DNA from: Paraburkholderia caffeinilytica
GTDB taxonomy: Bacteria; Pseudomonadota; Gammaproteobacteria; Burkholderiales; Burkholderiaceae
Assembly: GCF_003368325.1 (NCBI RefSeq)
Contig: NZ_CP031467.1
Span: forward strand, 4,464,001-4,528,000
Direction: 5' to 3'
DNA: 64,000 nucleotides
This document shows positions 33,736-44,800 of the stretch, one piece after another (positions within the stretch are counted from its first letter, which is position 1; each line of letters begins with the position of its first letter). Both the position numbers and the translations under genes were made by a program. The notes beneath the pieces were generated by a model. It did not search any database, was not told where the DNA came from, and worked only from the letters and a program-made list of their open reading frames with translations.

Positions 33736-36700
33736 TTACCTTCCGATAACTGGACGATTGAAGCGAACAATCGCTCCATCTGAATTCTGGAAAAAGAGCG
33801 TCTGAAGATTCTGAGCGTTGGGTTTCCCCCATGTTCGAGCCGCAATCGATGCCATGTCTGCGCTGGACAAATCGGCCTGCACGAGCACACCATCGCCCTG
33901 ACTGGCCTTCTTCTCGATGTTCTTGACGATGTTCGACGGATCCAGATTCTCAGGCGTATAAACATCAATCTGCCCAACGCCTTTTATTGATAGATCTGCC
34001 GTTCGGACATCACTAATCCCCTGCGAATTCGCCGTCGGTTGATGACTCACATCGTATCCGAGATTCGCCAACCCTTGTCCCGCACGAATCTCGTTTGAAT
34101 CAGGCGTCGCGCCAGGTTCGACGGTGACATTACCCTTTGCGCCGTCGCTTCCACCACTCCCGCTCGACAGGATCGGAGTCCCCGGCACGACCACCGGCGG
34201 CGTCGCCCCTACTGGCGCTGGACCCATCGGCGTCATACCCATTACCGGCATGGATGGCGTCACCACCGCTGGCGTCGGCGGCGTCCCACCGCCCCCGCCG
34301 TTCGTCCGATTCAGGTCGTCCGGATTGACGTACGATCCCTGCGGGCCGTTCTGCGCAATCTTGTTCAGAAAAGCGTTACCGAAATTCGCCGCGCCACGGC
34401 CTACGCTCGCCAGATACTGCGCAACCCAGTCTTTCGCCTGGCTGGCAATGTCGGCCGCCGCATCGGCATTACTGTACTGCGGGAACAATCCGGTCGCCTG
34501 CAACTCGCCAAGTTCAGTCACATAACCCGCACCACGCTGCTGCGAGGCCAGTGCCGCTGCCTTCCTGGGATTGTTATCCGAGAGGTCTGCTGCGCACCCG
34601 ACCAGCGCACAAGCCGCATCAGCTAGCCTCTGCTGTTCGTCCGGTGTCTCATCCTTTTGCAGTTCGGCCAGTTTGTCCTTCTGGGACTTGTGCATCTCCT
34701 TGTTGTACAGGTCCGCACCCAGGGCTCCGTTCGCCCCGCTCATCGCTCCCGCCGACCCGCCTAGCGCGCCACCTGCCACGCCCCCCGCCAGCCCGGACGC
34801 CACATTCGACAGCAGCTTCCCGCCAGCCGTATCACCCAGCGCATTGCCAACCGCATTCCCGACCAGGTCGCCCGCGACCGTGCCGCCCACGGCGCCCGCG
34901 ACGCTGCCTCCGCCCAGCGCCGCACCCAGCCCCGCCACGACCGCATGGGACGCAATCCGCGCCGCCCCGTCGTTGCCCCACAGCGCTGCCTGCCGGTTCG
35001 CCGCGTCCAGATCCGCCTGGGCCTGCGCTTCATCCTGCGGATCATTCGCCGCATCCCGGGCAGCCCTCGCCCTGTCGGCGTTCAGGTTCGCCTGGTCCTC
35101 CAGCTTCGTCGCGATATCCCCCACCACCTGCATCCCGACCTGTTCCGCCCCCTGCTGCACGGCCATGTCGTCCTGCACCTTCTGCGCATCGAACCCGTTC
35201 GTCACCGCACCGTTTGCATTTGCCACGTCACGGCTCAGGCCCGCCGTACTGTCGTGACCGGTGCCCGCATCACCTCGCACCGTGATTGTCGCCGGACTCA
35301 CCGCCGCATACGTCATCCCCGAGGCACTGCTACTCACGCCCGCCACACCAAGACCCGATGGGCCGAACTGATTCTGGTACGGGCTATCCTTCGACGGACT
35401 GAAGCTCACCCCCGCGGCCGAGCTCTCACCCGCCGATCCGCTCAGGCTCGCACCCAGAGTCAAACCCGAGGACTCGGCCGTGTTCTGCAGATTGGTATAG
35501 CCGAACGTCTGCGTCGACAGCGTGTTTTTATCCTGCGCCGCCGTACTCGCGATCACGCCACCGTCCAGTTGCGTGTGATTGCCCACCTGGATGTTGAATC
35601 CGCCGTCGCCCGCGCGGATTCCGCTTTGCACGTTCACCGACTGGAAGCGATTCCTGATGGTCTGATCGCTGGCGCTAGCGCTGCCGCTGACCGTCGAGCC
35701 ATAGCAGATCGGCGGCACGCAGATGCTCATATTGAAGCCGCCGCTCACCTGCTTGCTGTCGTAGCTGTCCGTGTCCTGCACGCTCTGGATGTTCAGATCG
35801 CGGCCCACGTTCGCATCGACCGTATTACCGGCCACCTCCGCGCCGCGCAGGTTCGTATCGCGCCCGCTGGTGATCGACAGGTTGTTCGCGGCGGTAATCT
35901 GTGTGTCGCGGTTGGTGACACTGTCGCCATTCGCGTGGCCCTTCGCAGCGCTCGCGGCCAGCTCGATCGTGAAGCCGTTCTGCTGGCCTCCCAGGCCGAA
36001 ACCTACACCGATGCTCCCGCTGCTGCTGCTGTTGCTGCTCGTCTGGTGCGCCAGGTCCTGCGCGCTTTGCAGGTTGATGTCGCGTGCCGCGTTGAGCACC
36101 ACGTCGTTACCAGAAATCAGCGTGCCGCGGGAATTGATGTCGCCGTCGGTAGCAAGGCCGTTCGCGTCTTTCGCGCCGCTGCCGGTCGCCACCAGCGTCA
36201 CGGTGCCGCCTGCGCCCAGCGTGCTTCCACCGTTGACCGTCGAGCTCTGCTGCGACTCGCTGTGGCTGCTGCCGCCGCCCACACTGACCGTTACCTTGAC
36301 GAGGGCCTGACTGCTCGACCCGGCATCGGCAAGTTGTTCGGCCGTCCTGGCCACGTCGTAGACGGCCAGCGCAGCCTTGGCGCCATCGAGCGCCGCCAGC
36401 CGCGGATCGCTCGCGCGATGCGAGCCGGCCGCCTGGTTGATCGCCGCAGCGGCATTGCCTGCCGCGCCGCCCAGCGCCAGCGTCACGCCGTACTGGCTGG
36501 CGCTCTGGCTCATACTGCTCTGCTGTGCGTCCGTGCCCGGATCAAGATTCAGGTTCTGCCCGATCAGCGTCAGGTCCTTGCCTGCGGACAGGTCCGCGCC
36601 CTGTACAGTGATGTCCTGTTTCGCATCCAGCGTCACGTTGCCTTTGCCGCTCACGATCTGACTGCGGATCGTACTCTGCGTCTGTCCCGCCGTGTCCTGC

Positions 36701-38298
36701 ACCGAATGGCTGTTCGCCACGCCCACGGTAAAGCCCGTGCCGCTGCCGTTGCTGCCCAGGCTGCCAAACTGATGGCCGCTGGACTCCTGGTGGCTCGTGT
36801 TCGTATCCGTGCCGGCCAGCACATTGATCGCACCGGCGCTCGCCACCAGATCGACGCCCTGCGTCCCGCTGATGCCTGAACCGATCACATCGATGTCGCC
36901 CGTGTGGCTCTTCACGATCACGCTGTTGCCGGTAACGACCGTCGCCGTCTGCTGCGTCGACGACGAGTTGCCGTCCTGACTGCTTCTACCGGCGTTATAC
37001 GGCGACGAACTCACACCACCTGTGTTCGGACCGCCCTGAATCCAGCGCGACAGGTCGCCCAGACTCGGGCTCGCCAGTTGAAAGCTCGAACTCGAACTGC
37101 TCGACTGCGTGCTCTGCTGCATCTGGTCGGTCGAGGCCTGGAACGTGACATTGCGATTCGCGTCGAAGCTCGCCGTGCCTTTCGCAAAGATGGTCGAACC
37201 GGTCACGCTGATGTCGCCGTCGAGCGGCTGGCCGTTCGCGTCGGTCAGCGCACCGCCGGTCGCGACCAGGCTCACGTTGTTACCACCACGCAACGTACTG
37301 CCCGCATTGGACAGGCTCGACTGGGTGGTCGTGCTTGAACTGCTGCTGTGCCCGTACGACAGCGACACTGAAGGCGTATCGAGCGTACTCGCAGTAATCT
37401 CATTCGCAATGCCGGTGCCCCGCTGGTAAGCATTGCCCGACGAGCCCGCCGCCTTGAGGTTGCGCGCGGTATCGAGCGGAGTACCGGTCACGCCCACCGT
37501 GACGCCGCTCAAATGCGCCGACTGCTGATCCCGCGATTGCGCCGTATCCTGACTCGTGTCGATCGTGATGTTCTGCGCCTTGATACCGATGTTGCCGGTC
37601 TTGCCCGTCACATCATCCGCCGCCTGGTTGGCGATGATGTCGCTGCCGCCAATATGAACGTCCTTGCCCGCCGTGATCGACACGTTGCCCTGTACAGCGC
37701 CGACCGTACTGCGCGACTGGCTCTGCGTGACGGAACTCGCGTCGTACTGATCCTTCTGCTCGCTCGAGCCGACGCTGAAGCCGATTCCGCCGCTTCCCGA
37801 CAATCCCGAATGCTTGACATCGTGGAGTTCGGAATCCTGATAAGTATCGGTCGCAGCAAGGATATTCACGCTGCCCTTTGCAGCGAGCGCAACAGCGTTC
37901 GTTCCGACGATGCTGCTGCCGGTCACGTTGATGTCCTTGCCGCTGATGACCGACACGCCATCGGCCGAGATTGTGCTGCCATCGGCCTGCGTCGTTGTCT
38001 GATCGACCCGATCGACCGCGCTGGTATGGCTCGCGACGCCGCTGTGGCTGCCGGTCCCGTAAGTGTTCGAGACATGCGTCTCCGTCGTGGTGCCGACATT
38101 CACGTTCCCTGACGCCATCAGCACCGCGTTGCCCTTGTCGAGCGAGACCGTGCTGCCCACCACGTTGATGTCCTTACCGGACACGATACTCAGGCTGTCG
38201 CCGCTCCTGAGCGTTGTGCCCGTCACTACGTCGTCGGATGTGTGCAGCGTCTCCGCGTAGCTGCCGTGATGGTCGCTGCCGGAACTGTTGCTGTCCAC
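33736..38298 (-). CDS. Orphan CdiA (N-terminally truncated) with nuclease-like toxin end
   Basis: A 1520-residue frame lacking signal peptide and TPS secretion domain. It consists of filamentous-haemagglutinin repeats (ISGKDINVTGSSIVGTNAVA type), the CVPPICYG block found also in the longer CdiA, a glycine/alanine-rich pre-toxin region and, after the junction DLYNKEMHKSQKDK (about residue 1196), a variable end. The last 110 residues (IRAGQGLANLGYDVSHQPTA, VGQIDVYTPENLDPSNIVKN, GVLVQADLSSADM) resemble CdiA-CT tRNase-type nucleases, a moderate-confidence guess. The 5' part parallels the internal region of the CdiA at 38842. A fused pre-toxin fragment lies just upstream. Confidence 0.75.
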   Translation of the reverse strand: MDSNSSGSDHHGSYAETLHTSDDVVTGTTLRSGDSLSIVSGKDINVVGSTVSLDKGNAVLMASGNVNVGTTTETHVSNTYGTGSHSGVASHTSAVDRVDQTTTQADGSTISADGVSVISGKDINVTGSSIVGTNAVALAAKGSVNILAATDTYQDSELHDVKHSGLSGSGGIGFSVGSSEQKDQYDASSVTQSQSRSTVGAVQGNVSITAGKDVHIGGSDIIANQAADDVTGKTGNIGIKAQNITIDTSQDTAQSRDQQSAHLSGVTVGVTGTPLDTARNLKAAGSSGNAYQRGTGIANEITASTLDTPSVSLSYGHSSSSSTTTQSSLSNAGSTLRGGNNVSLVATGGALTDANGQPLDGDISVTGSTIFAKGTASFDANRNVTFQASTDQMQQSTQSSSSSSSFQLASPSLGDLSRWIQGGPNTGGVSSSPYNAGRSSQDGNSSSTQQTATVVTGNSVIVKSHTGDIDVIGSGISGTQGVDLVASAGAINVLAGTDTNTSHQESSGHQFGSLGSNGSGTGFTVGVANSHSVQDTAGQTQSTIRSQIVSGKGNVTLDAKQDITVQGADLSAGKDLTLIGQNLNLDPGTDAQQSSMSQSASQYGVTLALGGAAGNAAAAINQAAGSHRASDPRLAALDGAKAALAVYDVARTAEQLADAGSSSQALVKVTVSVGGGSSHSESQQSSTVNGGSTLGAGGTVTLVATGSGAKDANGLATDGDINSRGTLISGNDVVLNAARDINLQSAQDLAHQTSSNSSSSGSIGVGFGLGGQQNGFTIELAASAAKGHANGDSVTNRDTQITAANNLSITSGRDTNLRGAEVAGNTVDANVGRDLNIQSVQDTDSYDSKQVSGGFNMSICVPPICYGSTVSGSASASDQTIRNRFQSVNVQSGIRAGDGGFNIQVGNHTQLDGGVIASTAAQDKNTLSTQTFGYTNLQNTAESSGLTLGASLSGSAGESSAAGVSFSPSKDSPYQNQFGPSGLGVAGVSSSASGMTYAAVSPATITVRGDAGTGHDSTAGLSRDVANANGAVTNGFDAQKVQDDMAVQQGAEQVGMQVVGDIATKLEDQANLNADRARAARDAANDPQDEAQAQADLDAANRQAALWGNDGAARIASHAVVAGLGAALGGGSVAGAVGGTVAGDLVGNAVGNALGDTAGGKLLSNVASGLAGGVAGGALGGSAGAMSGANGALGADLYNKEMHKSQKDKLAELQKDETPDEQQRLADAACALVGCAADLSDNNPRKAAALASQQRGAGYVTELGELQATGLFPQYSNADAAADIASQAKDWVAQYLASVGRGAANFGNAFLNKIAQNGPQGSYVNPDDLNRTNGGGGGTPPTPAVVTPSMPVMGMTPMGPAPVGATPPVVVPGTPILSSGSGGSDGAKGNVTVEPGATPDSNEIRAGQGLANLGYDVSHQPTANSQGISDVRTADLSIKGVGQIDVYTPENLDPSNIVKNIEKKASQGDGVLVQADLSSADMASIAARTWGKPNAQNLQTLFFQNSDGAIVRFNRPVIGR
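34703..35193. repeat. 491-bp direct repeat, copy B
   Basis: Partner of 32960-33450, inside the orphan cdiA gene. Recombination between the copies would delete cassette 2 with its immunity gene and place cassette 3 on the longer CdiA. Confidence 0.8.
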
Positions 38299-38311
38299 CG
38301 TCGACGTCGCG

Positions 38312-38383
38312 GTCGCCGCTTGCCATCACCGTCAATGCGGTCAGCACCTGACGATAGGTCCCGCCCGGTCCCCATTCATTCAC
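38312..38383 (-). pseudogene. 24-codon CdiA pre-toxin fragment
   Basis: Reads MNEWGPGGTYRQVLTALTVM, nearly the same as AEWGPSGSYRQILTALTVAA in the longer CdiA. It then changes frame into the haemagglutinin-repeat sequence of the orphan CdiA. It marks the recombination joint where an older toxin end was overwritten. Confidence 0.6.
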
Positions 38384-38426
38384 GCCTTACTGAAGTCATG
38401 GCGATTTAATTCACCCATAACAAAAC

Positions 38427-38819
38427 TCACGACGAACGCCCCCCATTGAGCAGCGGATTCGGTTCTGCGAACTCTACTCGTTCAGGTATATGTTTAGAAA
38501 AAAATCCTTCGAATACAATTTGAATTCGCTCGCGAAATTCGTAGATTTCGTCGCGTGTGAGATTCTCGATTTCAAATAAATCGTTTTCATCGAAATGCGA
38601 GCATACCGCCACCATAATGCAACTGAAGATGCGAAAAACCGGCCCACACAGCTCGTCGCAATTTTCCGTTTTATCCATGAGGGCATAGAGCGCCCATTCG
38701 AGGAGCCAATACTGATCTCGCTCCCATATTTGACGTTCATGCAATATCGCTGTAAAAGACGTCTCGTCGTATTCGGAAGACCATGTGCAATTTCTGGCGA
38801 TAATCGCGCGCGAATCCAT
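38427..38819 (-). CDS. Candidate CDI immunity protein for the longer CdiA
   Basis: A 130-residue acidic, helical protein (MDSRAIIARNCTWSSEYDE; later FSCIMVAVCSHFDENDLFEI). It starts 22 bases after the CdiA stop, with GGAG before the ATG at 38819; the open frame extends to 38891 but that overlaps the toxin. Clearly AT-richer than the cdiA frame, as is usual for CDI immunity genes. No named family recognised; assignment from position. Confidence 0.7.
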   Translation of the reverse strand: MDSRAIIARNCTWSSEYDETSFTAILHERQIWERDQYWLLEWALYALMDKTENCDELCGPVFRIFSCIMVAVCSHFDENDLFEIENLTRDEIYEFRERIQIVFEGFFSKHIPERVEFAEPNPLLNGGRSS

Positions 38820-38841
38820 AATTTTTTCAACTCCATTAATT

Positions 38842-41800
38842 TCATTTAACGTTAATTTTCCGACCGGATCCCGAGCTTGTTTTATCGACATTCAAAGACC
38901 CATCCAAATTAACAACCCCCGTGAAATTTCCCTTGCTATCAAATACTTCCAAGTGATCTTTGTGAAGCCCATCCAAATAAAAAAAATCGCCCTTATTGAT
39001 ATTATCACCAATGTTATCGGTCGCCTTATAAACACTCTGCCCCTGAAACTGAGAGCTAGTTTTCTGGGAGGAATTCTGCACGTCAGAGCCGAACCCCGGA
39101 CTGTTAAGGAACGCTTTCATGTTACCAACCGCGCCCTGATTCGGCGTGTATCCGGCCATGGTAACCACGTCAGTGACCAGTTTCCTGAGCCAGTCCGGCG
39201 TCGCCTCCGTAATTAACTGACTGACGATCTCCGGCCCCGGCAGTGGTGTCACGAGGGGTCCCGCCTTGATCGTCGAATCAAGCTCCGTCGCCGGATCTGC
39301 AATGACGCCATCGCCCTTGCTGGCCGTCTCGCCTCTGTACCCCGGCAACTTGAGGAGTCCCGCCAACCACGGCGGCGGAGGCGATGATGATGGATTTAAC
39401 AGCGAAACCTGATTGTTCTCCACCTCGATCTTGCCAGCACCAGCCGCCGTCGCGGCATTCAAGCCTGACGCTCCCGCAATACCGGCGATCAGGCTCGTCA
39501 CCAGATTGTCGCGTGCTTCGCGTTCCGATGCCGTCAGATTGCCTGCAGGCTCAAGCAAGCTCCCGATCACCGAGCTGCTCGCCGCACCCATCGCGCCGGC
39601 GCCGCAGCTCTGGCTGCTGGCTGCCGCGCCTGCGCAACCGACAATCGCATGGAGCGCAGCGCGCGCCGTATCGCTTCCCAGGCTGTCTGCAATCTGTTTC
39701 ACCCGGTTTGCCCCAAGCTCCTGCAGATACGCCACCGTCGCGCTCTGCGCGAACTGGCCCATTCCGCCCGTTACGTTGCCACCAGCAGCTACCGTGAGAG
39801 CCGTCAGTATCTGGCGATACGATCCGCTTGGGCCCCATTCGGCCGAAAGCTGATCAGCCTGCTGCTGTGCCGCTGCGCGCTGGTCCGGCGTCAGGTTCGG
39901 ATCATTGGCAGCTTTCTTCGCGGCATCCACTTCCTTCGCACGGTTGCTGACAAACGTACCTACCTGATTGATGAATTGACTGGTGATATCGAAACCAGCC
40001 TGGATCTTGTCCTTGTCGAAGATCGGCGCAATCGTATTGGTCGTACCCGTCGTATCGCGGCTGATGCTCGCAACGGCTTCCGCCACCGTCTGCCCGGTCA
40101 GCTGCTGCTGTTTCACGCCATCGGTAATGGTGATGGACCCGCCGCTGATTGCGCTGTTCGTCGTCGAGCCGGCATCACCCGACGCACCCAGCACCACCGG
40201 CGGCGTTGCCGACAAACCACCTGCGCTGGGCAATGTACTCCCTGGCACCGGATTGCCATTGTTCGCTACACCTTTCTGGTCCTTGCCGACCGTGCCGCCG
40301 TAGCCGCCGGAAACCCCAAGCGACGATGCATCATAGGCCGCATGATTTTCGATATCGGTATGCGTGAGCGTCGCGGTCGTCAGACTGTTGACGCCGTCCT
40401 GTACCGCCTTGTCGCTGCTCGCGATCACCGCGCCCTTGAGGTCCGTGTTTCCCTGCACGTTGATCTGGAAGCCACCGTCGCCCGCCTTGATGCCCGACTG
40501 CTCGCCAACGCTCGCGTAGTCGCTGTTCATCTTCTGCTGGTTGAAGTTCGCCGACACACTGGACGTTCCGTAGCAGATCGGCGGCACGCATACGCTGATC
40601 GACACGCCGCCGCTGGTCTGCTTCGAATCGTAATGGCTGACGTCCTGCAGGCTCTCAATGTTGAGATTGCCGCCGACGTTCGCAATGACTTGCTGACCGT
40701 CCGCCACAGCCCCTTTGAGGTTTGTATCTCCCCCCGATTGCAGCGTGAGCGTATTACCCGCATCAACATGTGTATTGGTCCACGTCGTGTCACTGCCGTT
40801 ACCGTTACCCTTGGTGCCCGACACTCCCAACTGGAACGAAATGCCATTCTGTGACCCGACGCCAAACGTCACGCCGATGCTCGCGCTCGATCCACTGTTC
40901 GTACTCGTCTGGCTATCCGAATTCTGTGCCGCCTGAAGGTTGATGTTGCCCTCGGCGTTCAGCGTGGCGTTGTTACCGGCAGAGATGTCGCTGCCGATGA
41001 CGTTGATGTTGCTGTCTGCTCCCGCACCGGCGGCAGCGATAATCACGTTGTGCCCGGCGGAGACCGTGCTGCCGGCCGCAGTGCTCGATGATGCAGTCGA
41101 ATTGCTGTTACTGTGGCTTGTGCCAAGTGACACATTGATACCCACGCCGCCAACGGCCGTCGGATCGCTTGCCACCGCATCAATAGCATTCTTTGCCGCG
41201 AGCCCGGTGGTGGCCGCAGCGAGCGCCTCGAGCCGCGCGTCCCCCTTGGTCCGTTTCGCATCCTGCCGCATCTGGTTCGCAGTCTGCACTGCGGCAAGGA
41301 CCGGATTGCTGATGCCGCCGGTGATCGCTGTCTGGCCGAACGATTGCTGCTCGCTCTGCGTCGAGGTATTCTGCGCCGCGTCGATCGTCACCGTCTTGCC
41401 CGCAAGCCCAAGGTCGTTCGCGGCGTGTAGTGTGCTGCCCGTCACATGCAGGTTGTCGCCGGCTGTCACAGTGAGATTACCGTTCACCGAACCTATCATG
41501 CTGCCGTTGTTCGTCAACTGGGTGGTCTGCTGCGCGTCGGTCGTTTTGCGCGCTCCAAAGCTGTAGCCTTGCAAGCCACCATCAAGCTGGTTCAGGACAG
41601 TCATTCCCGACAGGAAGCCATATTCGCTCTTCCGGTAGTCGGTCTGCGTTGACTGGGTATCCTGCGAGGTCGTGATGTTGACGTCGTGCGTCGCTTTGAG
41701 CGTAACGTCATTCGTGCCGACGATATTGCTGCCCGTGACGTTAATGTCCTTTGCGCTGACGATGTTCACGCCATCAGCTGAAATCGTGCTGCCCTGATTC

Positions 41801-44800
41801 AGCGTCATTGTCTGATCGATGCTGCTCGCGACTTTCGAGCCGCTCACAATTTCGCTGTGGCTGTGCGTTTCGTGCGAATTCAGCTCATGCGTTTCGCTCG
41901 CGGCGACGATATTCACGTTGCCCGCCGCCAGCAGATTCGCGTTCCCCTTGTCGAGGCTGATCGTGCTACCACTGATCGTGATGTCCTTGCCCGACACGAT
42001 ATTCACGGTGCCTCCACCTTCGAGCGACGTACCAGTCAGCGCCTGATCCGACGTATGCAGCGCCTCAGCATAGCTACGACCATTACCGCCGCCCGAACTG
42101 TTGCTGTTCACAGTCGATGTCGCGCCCGCCGTGCCGAGCGATACATTGCCCTTCGCGGCGATCGTGCCGCCCTGGCCGAGGTCGATCTGCGCGCCGCGCG
42201 CCGTCAGGTCGCCGCCCACACCGATATTGGAAACACCCCCCACCTTGACCGTGCTGCCGACAGTCTGGTTGATATCCGTATCCGATACGCCGTTCGCGCG
42301 CTCGACTACCTTGTGCTCGCCGGTCTGTTGCGCGCCGAGCGTCCAGTCGCCGCCGATCTGCATTCCCAGACTTCCGCCGACCGACAAGGCGCCCGCATTC
42401 TGCTGGAAGTTGCCGCCCGTCACGATCGTCGCATCGCCCGTTACATCGACCTTCGCCACTGGCCCCAGCGTCGTCGTAACCCGCGTCGCCCCCGTGTCGC
42501 TAACCTGGTTGAGCGTGTTCGCCGCAGTGTTCAGAACCAGGTTCCCACCCGCCTGCAACCCCAGGCTGCCCGCGTTCAACGTCGCCGACGTCAGGTTCAC
42601 ATCGCCCGTCGTCACCAGCGACATCTGCCCGCCGCTTTGCAGCGTGCCGAATGAACTGTCGATGCTCTGCGCACTGACCGAAAAGTTGTCCGTCGCGCTG
42701 ATCGTGCCGCTGTTGGTCACCGTCTGCGCGTTCTGCAGATCGATGTTCGTCGCGGCGATAACCGGACCATTAGCCATGTTCTCCTGGCTCGCCTTCGCCA
42801 GATAGACCACCGGCACGAGCACCGACTGCCCGTCGACGATCTGCGACTGCATGATCACGACGTTGCCCGTCAACTGCGCCACCTGCGCGGGCGACAGGCC
42901 CGTACCAGGCGCCAGATCGAGCGACTTCGCGAGTGCGGCGCCCGACGTCATCAGGGTCTTGAATTCGTCCTGCGTGTTCGCGTAGTTCGTCAGCACCGAC
43001 TTCCCGGTCATCGACAGGATCTGGTCCTGCACGAGCTTCTGCTCGTAGAACCCGTCGCCCAGCCGCATCTGGATCTTGCCGGGGTTCATGCCCATCTGCT
43101 GGAAGTAGTAGTCGCTCGACAGCCACTGCTGCTGGCTCGTGAAGGCCGGGTTCGTCTCGACCAGGTACGGCGCGTTCGGCGCGGTATCCGTGTGGAAGAG
43201 CCCGCCTTGCGGCACCGTGATGTTGTTGAGCACCTTGACCGCCGTCGCGGCCGCGATGGTCGGATTGTTGAAGTTCGCGAGGCCGCTGTTGAGAAGGCGG
43301 CCGCCCTGGAATGCCACCATCCCGGGATGCACACTGCTCCCTGCGCTGACCAATCCGCTCACCACACCCGCGCCAATGGCCCCCGCGCCGTACGAACCAA
43401 TCGTCCCGCTCACCGCGCCTGCGCCAATCGCCCCCACGCCCTGCGTGCCGATCGTCCCGCTCACGGCACCGGCTCCCGAGCCCGACACCGTCTGTCCGGG
43501 CAGGAGCCCGAGCGGCGTCACCCCTGCGTTGCCCGCCGTGTTGTTGATCGTGACACCCGTACCGCTGAGCGTGCCGCCTGCCGTGAAGGAAGATTCATAC
43601 GCCGGCAGCGCGTAGGTGTGAATGTCGGCCGGCGCCGCCTGGGTGTAGCCGCCGGGATTGGAGCCGACGAAAGGGGCATCGCCGAACGGCAGCATCCAGT
43701 CCCCGATACTGTGATCGTAGTTCGTGTAATGGTACTGTCCGGAATACGTGACCTGCACTTGCGGTGCGGTCTGGCCTTGCCAGCTGTTCTGGTCGATGGT
43801 GGCAGGCGACGCGATGTTGCCCGTGGCGGCCACCTGACTCCAGTAGTTCTGGAACGTCCCGACCGACGACGCGTTCAGGTTGCCGCCGGCGAGAATCTGC
43901 GCTTCCGGACTGACGGACGCGACCGTATTGGCAATCGCGACGCCCGTGTAGATCGTGTACTGATACCCGCTATTCCACTGGCCACCGTGCGGCGGCACGG
44001 TGTACACCCCGCCAGGGAAACTCGCGAGTTGCGTGCGGAGCGCGTCATTGCTCAGGTCAACCCAGCCCACGTAGGGATGATCGGAATTGCAGGCTTCCAT
44101 GTGAAGGGCAATGCAACCCGACATGCTGATGCCGAGACTATCAAGCAGCGCCGGATCGACCGACGACGTGAAGCCGCCCGTGGTCATCACGCGGCGGGTG
44201 TTCGTCACCTGATTGGCGTCGATCTCCATGTCGCCGCCCGACTGGATCAGCGCAGACTGGTTGTGGATCAGATTCGCATTGGTGTAATTGCCGCCTGCGT
44301 CCTTGCCGCCGGCCAGCACCACCTTGCCGAGACCGTAGATCGCGGTCATCGCCTGCGAATTGGTCGCGCTCGTGTCGTCCCGGTTTTCGATGTCCGGCGC
44401 AAGCAGCTCGAGCGTGCCCGCGCTGTCCGTCGCACCGATCAGCGCGGTGGTGCCCAGATTCGACAGGGTTTGCGTGGCATTCAGCGACACGCTGCCGCCC
44501 ACGATCGCGCCCGTGTTGGTCAGCGTGTTCGAATGGGTGGTCAGCAGGCCGCCGGCCGCGAGCGTCCCCGAGTTCTCGATGTCGCCCGCATTGATGTTGA
44601 GCCCGTTCGTGGCCGACAGTGCGCCGCTATTGCTGAACGTGCCCGGCAGCGTGAAGGTCAGGTTGTGGCCGGCATTGAAGCGATAGTTCGGTGAGGTGGT
44701 GAAGTTCCCTTGCAGATTCAACGAAAGGTCGTTGACCGCACTGTACGTGCCGCCGCCTGCGAGCGCATTGGTCGTGACCGACAGGTTCCGGGATGCATTG

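Noticed and set aside
34945..36879. 644-codon plus-strand frame
   Set aside because: Antisense to the orphan cdiA; Arg/His-rich with no recognisable motif. Repetitive FHA coding makes long shadow frames.
43192..44694. 500-codon plus-strand frame
   Set aside because: Antisense to the longer cdiA, Arg-rich shadow of the repeats.
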